Shown here: positions 8,365 to 16,974 of the stretch, one piece after another | Layout of the letters: each line of letters starts with the position of its first letter | Numbering within the stretch: position 1 is the stretch's first letter | Source: Ignavibacteria bacterium | GTDB taxonomy: Bacteria > Bacteroidota > Ignavibacteria > Ignavibacteriales > Ignavibacteriaceae | Assembly (NCBI GenBank): GCA_017302895.1 | Contig: JAFLBV010000002.1 | Coordinates: 496,001 to 560,000, forward strand | Reading direction: 5' to 3' | DNA length: 64,000 nucleotides | Notes under the pieces: model-generated | Told to the model about the DNA's origin: nothing | Databases searched by the model: none | Seen by the model: the letters and a program-made list of their open reading frames with translations, nothing else | Made by a program: the position numbers and the translations under genes

Positions 8365-9249
8365 ATGAAGTTTGAACTGCGTGATTTTGGGTTCACCGGA
8401 CTAAAAGTATCGCCTCTCGGTTTTGGTGCAGGCAGAATTGGCGGAAAAGAGATGACAGATAAAAAGGTTGAAAAACTTTTGAATTCAGTACTTGACCTGG
8501 GGATTAACCTTATCGATACAGCAAGAAGTTATGGCGAGTCCGAACACAGAATTGGTAAATTCCTTCACAACAGAAGACAGGAGTTTATTCTCTCCACTAA
8601 AATCGGATACGATGTCGAAGGAACTCAGGACTGGACATACGACAGTATAATTAAGGGTGTAGAGAAGGCACTCAGAATTCTTCAGACTGATTATATTGAT
8701 ATAGTGCACCTTCATTCCTGTAACAAAGATATTCTCGAGAAAGGTGAAGTTATCGAAGCTCTGACGAGGATGACCCAGGAAGGGAAAGTTCGTGTACCCG
8801 CTTATTCCGGCGATAACGATGCTCTTGAATATGCAATATATAGTGATTCTTTCGCTGCATTTCAGTCATCAATCAATGTTTGTGACCAAAAGACCATAAA
8901 TTCATTTCTTCACCCTGCCAAGCAAAAATACATGGGTGTAATTGCAAAAAGACCTCTCGCAAATTTCGCATGGCACGAAAATGCCAATGTCTCCGACCCC
9001 GTGGTTGCAGAGTATAAAAGGCGAATCTACGAAATGAATATCGATTATGGCATGTCTCTCGAAGAAGTAATGATCAGGTTTACCGCTTTCACTTATGGAG
9101 TTGATTCAATTCTGATTGGTACAAACGATCTGAGTCATTTGAAAGCCAACATAAAACTGGTTCAAAAAGGAAAATTACCCGACGAGCTCATAACCCGCAT
9201 AAAGTCAAGATTTGATGAAATCGGTAAAGACTGGTTGACCCTTACCTGA
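8365..9249 (+). CDS. Aldo/keto reductase
   Basis: A 294-residue NAD(P)H-dependent oxidoreductase with the (beta/alpha)8 barrel of the aldo/keto reductase superfamily. The catalytic tetrad is visible: Asp51 and Tyr56 (NLIDTARSYGESE), Lys79 (STKIGYD) and His117 (IDIVHLHS). The C-terminal cofactor region has SILIGTNDLSHLKANI. I place the start at the ATG at 8365, because GGAG sits about eight bases upstream. A longer in-frame extension back to 8329 has no ribosome-binding site and no family match. The substrate cannot be inferred. The gene appears to stand alone between a terminator and the next promoter. Confidence 0.9.
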   Translation: MKFELRDFGFTGLKVSPLGFGAGRIGGKEMTDKKVEKLLNSVLDLGINLIDTARSYGESEHRIGKFLHNRRQEFILSTKIGYDVEGTQDWTYDSIIKGVEKALRILQTDYIDIVHLHSCNKDILEKGEVIEALTRMTQEGKVRVPAYSGDNDALEYAIYSDSFAAFQSSINVCDQKTINSFLHPAKQKYMGVIAKRPLANFAWHENANVSDPVVAEYKRRIYEMNIDYGMSLEEVMIRFTAFTYGVDSILIGTNDLSHLKANIKLVQKGKLPDELITRIKSRFDEIGKDWLTLT

Positions 9250-9276
9250 TCTTTTTTTCAGGAAGTATTTTTTGAT

Positions 9277-9284
9277 TAAATTTG
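9277..9284 (+). promoter_or_regulatory. Candidate -7 promoter element
   Basis: TAAATTTG, a full match to the Bacteroidetes -7 box, lies 39 nt before the preferred ATG of the barrel gene. The -33 position (19-nt spacing) has TTT instead of TTG, so this is only a moderate candidate. Confidence 0.35.
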
Positions 9285-9323
9285 AATCAGACTTTTTTAT
9301 TCCTTTTAAACTCAAGGACTTTT

Positions 9324-10529
9324 ATGCGAAATCATATCCTTTTATTTGTTGCTTTTCTATTTTTTGCTCCTCACACTTTTGGGCAATTAACCGTAAAATT
9401 TAATGGAGAACTGAGAACCAGACTCGAAGTGGATGAACTCGATTTTAACGCTAACACGGGTTTCCATCACTACATCAACAACAGAGCAAGGCTGGGTGCC
9501 GTCATCAGCAATAATGACGATCTCGAATTTGTTTTCCGTATTATCGATGCGAGAGTTTTCGGACAGGAAGCATCGGTTCAGTCGAATTCGGCAAATCTCG
9601 ATCTCAATGAAGGTTATCTGAAAATTAAAAAAGGCAACTGGGAATTCCTGCTCGGAAGACAGGAGGCAAGATACAACAACGCCAGATTGATTGGACAATC
9701 AGACTGGGGAAACACCCCTATCACCTTCGATGGGGCAACTGTCAGATATGCCGGAAAAGGTTATCAGATTTCTGCTTTCGCTTTCAGAGTTGCTGACAAA
9801 CAACTTGTTGGTGACAGCTTGGATCAAAATCTCTTTGGTGTATTTTCAGAATTTAGACTCGCGGACAATCTTAAGTTGAACCCGTTCGTAATGTTCGACC
9901 GGAAAGTCCCGGTTGAAAATCTCGCACGGTTAACTCTCGGTGTCAATTTGACAGGATCATTCGGTCCCCTTTCACACGACATCGATTTTGCCTACCAAAC
10001 CGGCAATATTAAAACAAACAAGGAAATGGATATTTCGGCTTTTCTCGCTGCCATAAATCTGGAGTTTTCATTCCAGGTACAGTCGAAAGCTGCCCTCGGT
10101 GCAGGATTCGCATACTATTCGGGTGACAAAGATGCAGCCGATAACAAGTATGAAGTTTTCGACAACTCCTACGCAACAAAACACGCTTACCTTGGAGATA
10201 TGGATCTCTTCAAAGTTGTTCCAGCTTCCACTTACAATCTTGGTATAACTGATATTTATGGATATTACAAAATGGCGCTTGCAGAGTGGCTTGCCGGTAA
10301 ACTAAGTGGTCACCTCTTCGGTTCTGCACAACCATATAAGCTTGCTACCGGAACCGAAAGCAACGCATTCGGTACTGAAATCGATCTCGCTTTTATGGCT
10401 AAATACAATGAATATCTGAATTTCAATTTCGGAGCTGCCACTTTCCTCCCCGGAGACATCTTCAAAGAGAAAAAAGGTCAGGATTCCGCTTTCTGGTTTT
10501 ATGCCGGTTTTCACCTGAATCTGAAGTAA
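9324..10529 (+). CDS. Outer-membrane beta-barrel porin, alginate-export-like
   Basis: A 401-residue exported protein. The signal peptide (MRNHILLFVAFLFFAPHTFGQ) is followed by a barrel made of alternating strands and ending in an aromatic-rich strand (WFYAGFHLNLK). The segments RTRLEVDELDF, NNRARLGA and LNEGYLKIKKGNWEFLLGRQE resemble the alginate_exp/porin family, in which a barrel passes sugars or other small solutes. The start is the ATG at 9324 with AAGGA just upstream; an upstream TTG at 9282 would add residues ahead of the signal peptide. A candidate -7 box precedes it and a terminator follows, so it is likely monocistronic. The solute is unknown. Confidence 0.7.
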   Translation: MRNHILLFVAFLFFAPHTFGQLTVKFNGELRTRLEVDELDFNANTGFHHYINNRARLGAVISNNDDLEFVFRIIDARVFGQEASVQSNSANLDLNEGYLKIKKGNWEFLLGRQEARYNNARLIGQSDWGNTPITFDGATVRYAGKGYQISAFAFRVADKQLVGDSLDQNLFGVFSEFRLADNLKLNPFVMFDRKVPVENLARLTLGVNLTGSFGPLSHDIDFAYQTGNIKTNKEMDISAFLAAINLEFSFQVQSKAALGAGFAYYSGDKDAADNKYEVFDNSYATKHAYLGDMDLFKVVPASTYNLGITDIYGYYKMALAEWLAGKLSGHLFGSAQPYKLATGTESNAFGTEIDLAFMAKYNEYLNFNFGAATFLPGDIFKEKKGQDSAFWFYAGFHLNLK

Positions 10530-10540
10530 AATTATCAGAT

Positions 10541-10573
10541 GAGGCTGTTTCATTCGAGGCAGCCTCTTTTTTT
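10541..10573 (+). terminator. Intrinsic terminator of the porin gene
   Basis: The stem GAGGCTG/CAGCCTC (10541-10547 with 10560-10566) has a 12-nt loop and is followed by seven T residues. It begins 11 nt after the stop codon. Confidence 0.8.
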
Positions 10574-10593
10574 ATCTTTTCTCTTTCCTTATA

Positions 10594-11709
10594 TTGAATT
10601 CTCATTTATTTTCGGTTCCGTTGCAACTCTTCTACCTGATCGTAATTATTTTCTTTCTTCTGGCGTACTTCCTTTTCGTAACAGGACTTATTCGCGCGAA
10701 AAAGTCAGTACGAATCAGAAATTCGAATTCCGGTACCGGAAGTTACTCAATCGTTATTGCTGCAAGGAATGAAGAAGCCAACCTCCCCGATCTGCTGAAG
10801 TCGCTCCCAAAACTGGACTACCCCTCCGAGAATTTCGAAATTCTGATTTGTGACGACGGATCTACGGACGGTACCCGCGACATCATAACGGCATTTTTGC
10901 CTTCTTTCAAGAATCTGCAACTTATCGAACACAATCCTGATGACCCCCACGGAAAACGAAATGCACTCGAAAGGGGTATAACCAAGGCAAAATTTGACCG
11001 GATAATGATTACCGATGCCGATTGTATCGTTCAGCCATGCTGGTTGAAAGAGGTTGACAGGTATTTCACCGAAGATTCACAATTCCTGATCGGAATCGCT
11101 CCGCTGATAAGGGATCATGGTTTTTTTAATGGACTCTCCTGTTTCGAAAATCTGAGGTCATTCCTTCTAATTTCGGCTTCCTTCGGCTGGGGTCACCCCG
11201 TGTCGGCTACCGCAAGAAACATGGGTTTCGTCAAAAGCGTATTCCACAGTGAGGGGGGATACAATTCCACCAGAAAATCTCTTGGTGGTGATGATGACCT
11301 TTTACTTAAAAATTTTCTCGATAAAGGATATCAAATAAACCTCTGTCCCTCAGCAAGTGCGGCTGTCTTTTCAAAAACGAATCATCTTCCTAAGGATTAT
11401 TTGAGGCAAAAAGCCAGACACACTGCAGCTTCAAAGTTTTATTCGAAACTTTCAAAGTGGATACTTGTTTTTTGGCATTTGCCAAATCTATATGCACAAT
11501 CCTCAATCCTTTTACTCCCCTGGTTTCCGGAAGTGGTGTACACATTTTTTATCAAGATTACACTCGACACTATTCTGGTGCTGGCAATGCAAAAAAAATT
11601 AAATTACAAATTTTCTCTCCCGGAGATCATTTTCTACCAGATTTTCTATGAGATTTTCTTGATAATTAACTATTTTGCATCTCGTTTTACAAAATTTAAT
11701 TGGAAATAG
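10594..11709 (+). CDS. Membrane-bound family 2 glycosyltransferase
   Basis: A 371-residue processive-type GT2 enzyme. One N-terminal membrane helix (about 10-32) is followed by the GT-A domain and one or two C-terminal helices (about 290-360). The expected motifs are present: SIVIAARNEE, CDDGSTDG (Asp87/Asp88), TDADC (DxD at 141-143), GGDDDLLLKN (231-240) and QKARH (272-276) in the place of QxxRW. It transfers a sugar from a nucleotide-sugar at the cytoplasmic face. The product could be a polysaccharide or a glycolipid. No ATG occurs before the catalytic domain, so the start must be a TTG, at 10594 or 10621, and neither has a clear ribosome-binding site. The 5' end is therefore the uncertain part. 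Confidence 0.85.
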   Translation: MNSHLFSVPLQLFYLIVIIFFLLAYFLFVTGLIRAKKSVRIRNSNSGTGSYSIVIAARNEEANLPDLLKSLPKLDYPSENFEILICDDGSTDGTRDIITAFLPSFKNLQLIEHNPDDPHGKRNALERGITKAKFDRIMITDADCIVQPCWLKEVDRYFTEDSQFLIGIAPLIRDHGFFNGLSCFENLRSFLLISASFGWGHPVSATARNMGFVKSVFHSEGGYNSTRKSLGGDDDLLLKNFLDKGYQINLCPSASAAVFSKTNHLPKDYLRQKARHTAASKFYSKLSKWILVFWHLPNLYAQSSILLLPWFPEVVYTFFIKITLDTILVLAMQKKLNYKFSLPEIIFYQIFYEIFLIINYFASRFTKFNWK

Positions 11710-11731
11710 TTTTATTATTTAGGCTTCACTT

Positions 11732-13084
11732 ATGGATATAGTTTCAATACTTCGTGGAATTCTTGGTATCGGTGTGCTCCTTGGCATTGCTTTTCTTCTT
11801 TCAAACAACAAGAAAAGGGTTGACTGGCGTTTGGTCTCCGGAGGGCTCTCAATACAGTTTGTTCTTGCCATCTTTCTTATTAAAGGCGATGACATGGCAA
11901 CATTTTTTGCCCCCTTGGGATGGGTGAAAGATTTTTTTAGCTGGGTCAGTTCTTTCTTTGTAATCATTCTGCAGTATTCCGAAAAAGGTGCATCTTTTGT
12001 GTTCGGAAATCTTGCAATCAGCCCCGGCAAGGAAGGAAGCCTTGGGTTCTTTTTCGCGTTCCAGGTACTGCCTACCATAATTTTCTTTGCTGCTCTGATG
12101 GCTATCCTCTATTACCTCGGTATTATGCAGAAGGTGGTCCAGGCAATGGCGTGGGTGATGGCAAAAATAATGGGAACAAGCGGTGCTGAATCGCTTTCAT
12201 GTACCGCGAATATTTTCGTAGGTCAGACAGAGGCTCCGTTGATTATAAAGCCCTACCTCGATAAAATGACCAAAAGTGAAATGCTCACTGTCATGGTGGG
12301 AGGTATGGCAACGATTGCCGGTGGCGTAATGGCGGCATATATTCAGATGCTTGGTCAGTCTTATTCCGCCGCTAAGGGTATATCAATCACCGAGGGACAG
12401 TTCCTCTTTGCAAAGCAACTTTTGAGTGCTTCCGTTCTGGCGGCTCCTGCAGCACTTCTTATCTCAAAAATTATCTATCCGGAAGTTGAAGAACCCGCAA
12501 CCCGCGGTGTGGTTAAACTCAGTGTTGAGAAAAACGGCTCCAATGTTATTGAGGCTGCTTCTAACGGAGCGATCGACGGCCTTCAACTCGCCATAAATGT
12601 TGGCGGTATGCTGATAGCCTTTATTTGCCTTATTGCTCTTTTCAACGGAATGTTGGGATGGGTCGGTGATGTTACCGGATTAAGCGCTATAATGCAGGAT
12701 CAATATGGTAAACCACTCAGTTTTGAGTTGCTAATCGGTTTTATTCTTCAACCTGTTGCATTCGCTATCGGTATCCCTTTTGAAGATGCATTAAACTTTG
12801 GCAGTCTGCTCGGAACAAAAACAGTATTGAATGAATTTGTGGCATACCTTGAGCTTTCACGCATGGTTGAGATGAAAGAGATGATCAATCCTAAAGTGAT
12901 TTTCATGTCCTCGTATGCACTTTGTGGATTTGCTAATTTTTCCTCCATTGCCATCCAGGTTGGCGGCATCGGTGCCCTCGCTCCACACAGAAAAGCTGAT
13001 CTTGCCCAACTCGGCATCAAAGCGGTGATCGGCGGAACTCTTTCTACTCTTCTTTCGGCAACTATTGCAGGAATCTTTTTCTAA
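11732..13084 (+). CDS. nupC: Concentrative nucleoside transporter (CNT/NupC family)
   Basis: A 450-residue inner-membrane symporter that brings nucleosides in with H+ or Na+. The family's three parts are visible: an N-terminal helix pair, a central gate region (GIMQKVVQAMAWVMAKIMG, then GTSGAESLSCTANIFVGQTE) and a C-terminal nucleoside-recognition/gate region (GALAPHRKADLAQLG near the end). GQTEAPLIIKPYL and the later helical hairpin are CNT signatures. It lies one base ahead of punA, so importer and phosphorylase are co-transcribed as a salvage unit. The symbol is by family; which cation couples transport is not determined. Confidence 0.92.
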   Translation: MDIVSILRGILGIGVLLGIAFLLSNNKKRVDWRLVSGGLSIQFVLAIFLIKGDDMATFFAPLGWVKDFFSWVSSFFVIILQYSEKGASFVFGNLAISPGKEGSLGFFFAFQVLPTIIFFAALMAILYYLGIMQKVVQAMAWVMAKIMGTSGAESLSCTANIFVGQTEAPLIIKPYLDKMTKSEMLTVMVGGMATIAGGVMAAYIQMLGQSYSAAKGISITEGQFLFAKQLLSASVLAAPAALLISKIIYPEVEEPATRGVVKLSVEKNGSNVIEAASNGAIDGLQLAINVGGMLIAFICLIALFNGMLGWVGDVTGLSAIMQDQYGKPLSFELLIGFILQPVAFAIGIPFEDALNFGSLLGTKTVLNEFVAYLELSRMVEMKEMINPKVIFMSSYALCGFANFSSIAIQVGGIGALAPHRKADLAQLGIKAVIGGTLSTLLSATIAGIFF

Positions 13085-13085
13085 G

Positions 13086-13907
13086 ATGTTTGATTTCGAA
13101 TTCTATTACAAAGACCTGATTGAGATCCTGAAAAAGGATATCAAAGACGATATCAAACTTTCAATTGTTCTTGGTTCGGGTCTGGGTAAATTCCCGGAAA
13201 CAATTAATATTATTAAGACCTGGGATGGTGATTCACTTCCAAACTATCCCCGTTCCACAGTCGAAGGTCACTCAGGGAAACTTATCCTTGGCGAAATAAA
13301 CGGGAAAAAGTGTCTCGTATTCCAGGGGCGTTTCCATTTTTATGAGGGCTACCAGCTCTATGAGACCATCGTCCCTTCAATTATTACAAAAGGTCTGGGT
13401 ATCCCCTATCTTTTGCTTACAAATGCCGCAGGCGGCGTCGACTACGCCTTCGAACCGGGCGACTTGATGCTTTGCACTTCATTCATCGGGATCAACATCA
13501 AAAATGAAATCAACGAGGTGATGCGGGCTGCCACTCCCGATCAAAAAAACATGTTCCTGAAAACTCCCGATCCCGATTTTAACGATATTATTATCTGGTC
13601 GGCACTCGAGGAAAAGGTTCACTTGAAAGAGGGCATCTACTGGTATAACAAGGGTCCGACTTACGAAACCCCTGCTGAAATTCGAATGGTGGACAAATTT
13701 GGTGCCCATGCGGTAGGAATGTCAACTGTTGCAGAAGCTTACTGGGCTTCAGCCAATGGCATAAAGGTAAGTTGTATTTCTTGTATAACGAACTACGCTG
13801 CAGGTCTTTCGCCTCACAAACTGAGTCATGAAGATGTGACTGTTGCAGCAAAACTTGTTGAGAACAAATTCAACAGACTTGTTCAAAGAATTGTCGAGTA
13901 TTTTTAG
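13086..13907 (+). CDS. punA: Purine nucleoside phosphorylase (trimeric, PNP family 2)
   Basis: Splits inosine, guanosine and their deoxy forms with phosphate to give the base and (deoxy)ribose-1-phosphate. At 273 residues it matches the trimeric class. The phosphate site shows GSGLG (Ser31), TVEGHSG (His62) and GRFHFYEG (His84). The purine/ribose site shows GPTYETPAE (190-198), GMSTVAEA (Met212) and CITNYAAG (Asn236). The ATG at 13086 is chosen over an upstream TTG inside nupC because it restores the normal family N terminus. The nupC stop is immediately upstream. Its stop codon overlaps that of convergent rsmE by 4 nt. Confidence 0.95.
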   Translation: MFDFEFYYKDLIEILKKDIKDDIKLSIVLGSGLGKFPETINIIKTWDGDSLPNYPRSTVEGHSGKLILGEINGKKCLVFQGRFHFYEGYQLYETIVPSIITKGLGIPYLLLTNAAGGVDYAFEPGDLMLCTSFIGINIKNEINEVMRAATPDQKNMFLKTPDPDFNDIIIWSALEEKVHLKEGIYWYNKGPTYETPAEIRMVDKFGAHAVGMSTVAEAYWASANGIKVSCISCITNYAAGLSPHKLSHEDVTVAAKLVENKFNRLVQRIVEYF

Positions 13908-14608
13908 AAAAATCTGGTTATCAGAAAAGCAGAATAGAGAATTGCTGTCTCACTTCTCAACCGGTTACCGGTGAGTTGAAAAAGATTCTCTTTTCTGAAC
14001 TTGGCTAACTCTTTTTTGCTAAGACCTCCCTCGGGACCAGTAACGAGAATGTAGTTTACTCCCCTTTCAGGCTGGAAACCGGCAAAACTGTTTTCAGCCT
14101 CCAAATCAAATCCAATCACCTCTCTCCCCGTTTTGAAAAGTTCATCAAATTTACTTACTGAGCGTAATTCCACAGTAAAAGGATTAAAAGACTGCTTGGA
14201 TGCGGATATCGCAATCTTTTCCCATCTGTCGAGTTTGAATCCTTTCCCTACGCAATTGTCAGATTCGAAGAATACGAATTTTGTAAATCCCGTCTCAACA
14301 AGTTTTTCGATAACCAGTTCAATTTTATCGCTGTTTTTCAGTCTCGGAATCGCAATCTCTATATTCGAGAGTTTATTCAGACACTCAAATTTGTCAAGTG
14401 GCATCACTTTGATCAAATCATCTGACTCTGAAATTATTTCTACTTTTAAAATAATACCGTCACCGGAAGTCACATGAATGATATCGCCCGCCTTATGACG
14501 CATTACCTTTGTTATATGCCTGATATCGCTTCCGGTGAGAACCAGGTTCCCTCCGTCCTCCATTCCGATGTTACACCGGAAGAGTTCCTGACCCGCGAAA
14601 TGACTCAT
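13904..14608 (-). CDS. rsmE: 16S rRNA (uracil-1498-N3)-methyltransferase RsmE
   Basis: A SPOUT-class methyltransferase that methylates U1498 of 16S rRNA using S-adenosylmethionine. At 234 residues it fits the family. The N-terminal PUA-like part has GSDIRHITKVMRHKAGD. The C-terminal knot shows the two diagnostic loops, ILVTGPEGGLSKKE and LTGNRLRSETAILYS. The next gene on the same strand lies just upstream with a 3-nt gap to its stop, suggesting co-transcription with the small barrel gene. Confidence 0.95.
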   Translation of the reverse strand: MSHFAGQELFRCNIGMEDGGNLVLTGSDIRHITKVMRHKAGDIIHVTSGDGIILKVEIISESDDLIKVMPLDKFECLNKLSNIEIAIPRLKNSDKIELVIEKLVETGFTKFVFFESDNCVGKGFKLDRWEKIAISASKQSFNPFTVELRSVSKFDELFKTGREVIGFDLEAENSFAGFQPERGVNYILVTGPEGGLSKKELAKFRKENLFQLTGNRLRSETAILYSAFLITRFF

Positions 14609-14611
14609 ATA

Positions 14612-15064
14612 TTACTGGAAATAGTATCTGACACCAATTGCGCCGTTAAAATCGAATTGAGTGTCGGGAATCAGATCGAGTAAAGGCACGATCTCAACAA
14701 AAAGATCAACAGGAGCTTTGGGGAACTGATAGGCTATTCCAACAGGGACCCTTACCCCAAATCTGCTCTTGTCCTGCAATTTCAGTCTTCCACCAAAACC
14801 GAAATAAACGGGCAGTTTTCCTGTTTTAACATTAAAAAAGGAGTTGTCATGATAGAGATAATCGGCATGAATATGAAGTGCTGCAACTTTCTTAAAAGAC
14901 CAGGCAACAGCGGCATCTATGGCATTGTTTTCATTTAGAAAATATTTACCAGACAGCCCTGTCGGTTCCCCGACTATAATCCCCAGTCCGAACCCTGAAT
15001 TTTGTGAAAAAATATTTACAGATGTAAAAATCAAACAGATCGCTAAAAATCTGAATATTTTCAT
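14612..15064 (-). CDS. Small outer-membrane beta-barrel protein
   Basis: A 150-residue exported protein. The signal peptide (MKIFRFLAICLIFTSVNIFSQ) precedes a Gly- and aromatic-rich barrel beginning GFGLGIIVGEPTGLSGKYF and ending in the terminal strand GAIGVRYYFQ. It resembles the small DUF3996-type membrane barrels. The start at 15064 is favoured because it gives a perfect signal peptide and has AAGGA eight bases upstream; a longer reading frame to 15181 adds a second, unlikely hydrophobic leader. No function can be assigned. Confidence 0.75.
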   Translation of the reverse strand: MKIFRFLAICLIFTSVNIFSQNSGFGLGIIVGEPTGLSGKYFLNENNAIDAAVAWSFKKVAALHIHADYLYHDNSFFNVKTGKLPVYFGFGGRLKLQDKSRFGVRVPVGIAYQFPKAPVDLFVEIVPLLDLIPDTQFDFNGAIGVRYYFQ

Positions 15065-15153
15065 GTTTTGATTCCTTACTTTGTTATTTTCAATTTTCAA
15101 AATTACGAAAAATATATTTGACAGCCTTTTTATCAAACAAATAGACAAAGCAA

Positions 15154-15552
15154 ATGTTTTCCACCGAAAAGTATATTTCATTCAGTGAGTGTGATCCGGC
15201 AGGTATAATGTTTTTTTCCCGTGCATTTGAAATAGCTCATATTGCTTATGAACAGTTTTTGTATAACAATGGACTGGGGAGCTATTTTGAAGGGAAAGGG
15301 GTGATAATCCCCTTGGTTCACGCAGAAGCAGACTATAAAATTCCGCTAAAAGCGGGTAGCAGAGTGACTGTTATGGTGAAACTGGGCGAGATAAAGGAAA
15401 ATTCATTCTCTCTTGCCTACAATATCTATAACTCTGCGAATGAGATTGCAATAAAGGTAAAAACAGTACATGTAATGTTCATGCCGGAGGAAAACAGGAA
15501 GTGCGGTGTACCTGAGGATTTACGAAATGCCCTGATTAAACTCGAACTTTAG
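15154..15552 (+). CDS. Hotdog-fold acyl-CoA thioesterase, candidate DHNA-CoA hydrolase
   Basis: A 132-residue 4-hydroxybenzoyl-CoA-type thioesterase. The catalytic signature is SECDPAGIMFFSRAFEIAH, with Asp14 in the nucleophile/base position and the helix that follows. It sits directly against the menaquinone operon, and menaquinone synthesis needs a hydrolase to release 1,4-dihydroxy-2-naphthoate from its CoA ester after MenB. That role is my inference from position and family. A general acyl-CoA thioesterase remains possible. It is convergent with menE, and their stop codons overlap by 4 nt in the middle of an inverted repeat. Confidence 0.75.
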   Translation: MFSTEKYISFSECDPAGIMFFSRAFEIAHIAYEQFLYNNGLGSYFEGKGVIIPLVHAEADYKIPLKAGSRVTVMVKLGEIKENSFSLAYNIYNSANEIAIKVKTVHVMFMPEENRKCGVPEDLRNALIKLEL

Positions 15553-16964
15553 CGTTCGAACAGAATTTCTCTCGATCTTACAGGATCGTATTTACCGATT
15601 GCAGATACCGGGATTTCATCAACAATGCGGTAATATTTGGGGATTTTATGTGCCGACATCCTGCCCTTTAAGAATTTGTGGAACTCCATTATATCAAACT
15701 CCTCCACGGTTTTTAGCAAAGCTGATACCGCCTCACCCCATTTTTCGTTTGTGACTGAGAAAACAAAGACTTCGATAATACCCGAATACTCTTTTATTGC
15801 TGCCTCCACCTCAAGAGGATCCACATTTATTCCACCTGAGATTATGAAACGACTCATCCTGCCGGTAATCGAGAAAGAACCATCATCAAAGATCATGGCT
15901 TCGTCACCTGTATGATAAGTATCATCTATCTTCCTCGAGGCAGTAAGCCCGGGGTCGTCAAGGTATCTGTCGAATAGCTGATCACTTTTTACTGTGAGCT
16001 CTCCGTTATCCAGATCGACTCTTACTCCTTTCAGAGGTTTATAGTCACCTTGATGCCCTGTTTTTTTTGATTCCAAATCGCGCCCGGCAATAAAAGCAGC
16101 AGTTTCACTCGAACCGTAAACTTTGTAAAGCCTCAGTTTGCGGTCGATTGAATCCTTTAAAAGTTTATCATCGATTGCACTGCCACCAACAAGAATCATT
16201 TTGTAACTTGTTTGTGACAAACTGATGTTTTCGATGTACCCTTTTAACTGTGTCGCAACAAATGATACCAGATTTGGTTTACGGATTTCAGCTTCATAGA
16301 ATTCAGGGTTTTCCGGGTTGTTTGAGGTGGTAAGCACCAGATTTACTCCCCCGACAATCGAACGCATAAGAATGGAAAATCCAGAAATATGGTATATTGG
16401 CAGGCTTAGCAACCATTTATCCTCTACTTTTAATTGGCACGCGAGATTGCTCCTTCTGGCTGCATTCATCAATGAATCAAATGTGTGGACTACCGCCTTG
16501 GGCTTGCCTGAACTGCCCGAAGTGAGAATCACAACCGCATCATCATCCAAAACGGGATTCAGAGTATCTTCAAAGCTGGTCAAAACGAGTAAACCTTTAG
16601 TGATCACTCCCCCGGGTTTGAATCTCGAAAGTAATTCCCTGAACTCATTTTCAGTCACCGATGGAGAAACCAAGAGAGGAAGTAGACCGTTAGACCAGGA
16701 TAAGAAGATCGAAAAGATGCACTGAAGAGGATTTTCTTCCCGGATGAAAACAAGTCTGTTTTTGAGATCCCGCTCAGACCTTTGTGTAGTGTAGTCCGAT
16801 AGCTTTTCAGTGGAAAAAATGAAATAGCCCTCTTCCAAAACCGAACCACCCAAAATCAGTTTCCGCAATTTTTCAGACTTTAAAGAATGTACCATACTTG
16901 CAGGAGATTCGATCACGAGGGTATGGAAAAGCTTTAAAATTTTACTTTTTGCCACAACGGTCAT
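15549..16964 (-). CDS. menE: o-Succinylbenzoate-CoA ligase
   Basis: Adenylate-forming enzyme that joins CoA to o-succinylbenzoate, a middle step of menaquinone synthesis. In the 471-residue protein the ATP loop VVILTSGSSGKPKAVVHTF, the KVYGSSETA motif, the TGDEAMI motif, the hinge GRMSRFIISGGINV and the catalytic lysine (Lys458 in SAIGKYD) are all present. Position in the men operon separates it from other acyl-CoA ligases. The gap to menA is 10 nt. It is the last gene of the operon; no terminator was seen beyond it. Confidence 0.92.
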   Translation of the reverse strand: MTVVAKSKILKLFHTLVIESPASMVHSLKSEKLRKLILGGSVLEEGYFIFSTEKLSDYTTQRSERDLKNRLVFIREENPLQCIFSIFLSWSNGLLPLLVSPSVTENEFRELLSRFKPGGVITKGLLVLTSFEDTLNPVLDDDAVVILTSGSSGKPKAVVHTFDSLMNAARRSNLACQLKVEDKWLLSLPIYHISGFSILMRSIVGGVNLVLTTSNNPENPEFYEAEIRKPNLVSFVATQLKGYIENISLSQTSYKMILVGGSAIDDKLLKDSIDRKLRLYKVYGSSETAAFIAGRDLESKKTGHQGDYKPLKGVRVDLDNGELTVKSDQLFDRYLDDPGLTASRKIDDTYHTGDEAMIFDDGSFSITGRMSRFIISGGINVDPLEVEAAIKEYSGIIEVFVFSVTNEKWGEAVSALLKTVEEFDIMEFHKFLKGRMSAHKIPKYYRIVDEIPVSAIGKYDPVRSREILFER

Positions 16965-16974
16965 TTAATAATCC

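Noticed and set aside
15065-15181. N-terminal extension of the small barrel protein
   Set aside because: It would put a second hydrophobic region before a complete signal peptide; the ATG at 15064 has a good ribosome-binding site.
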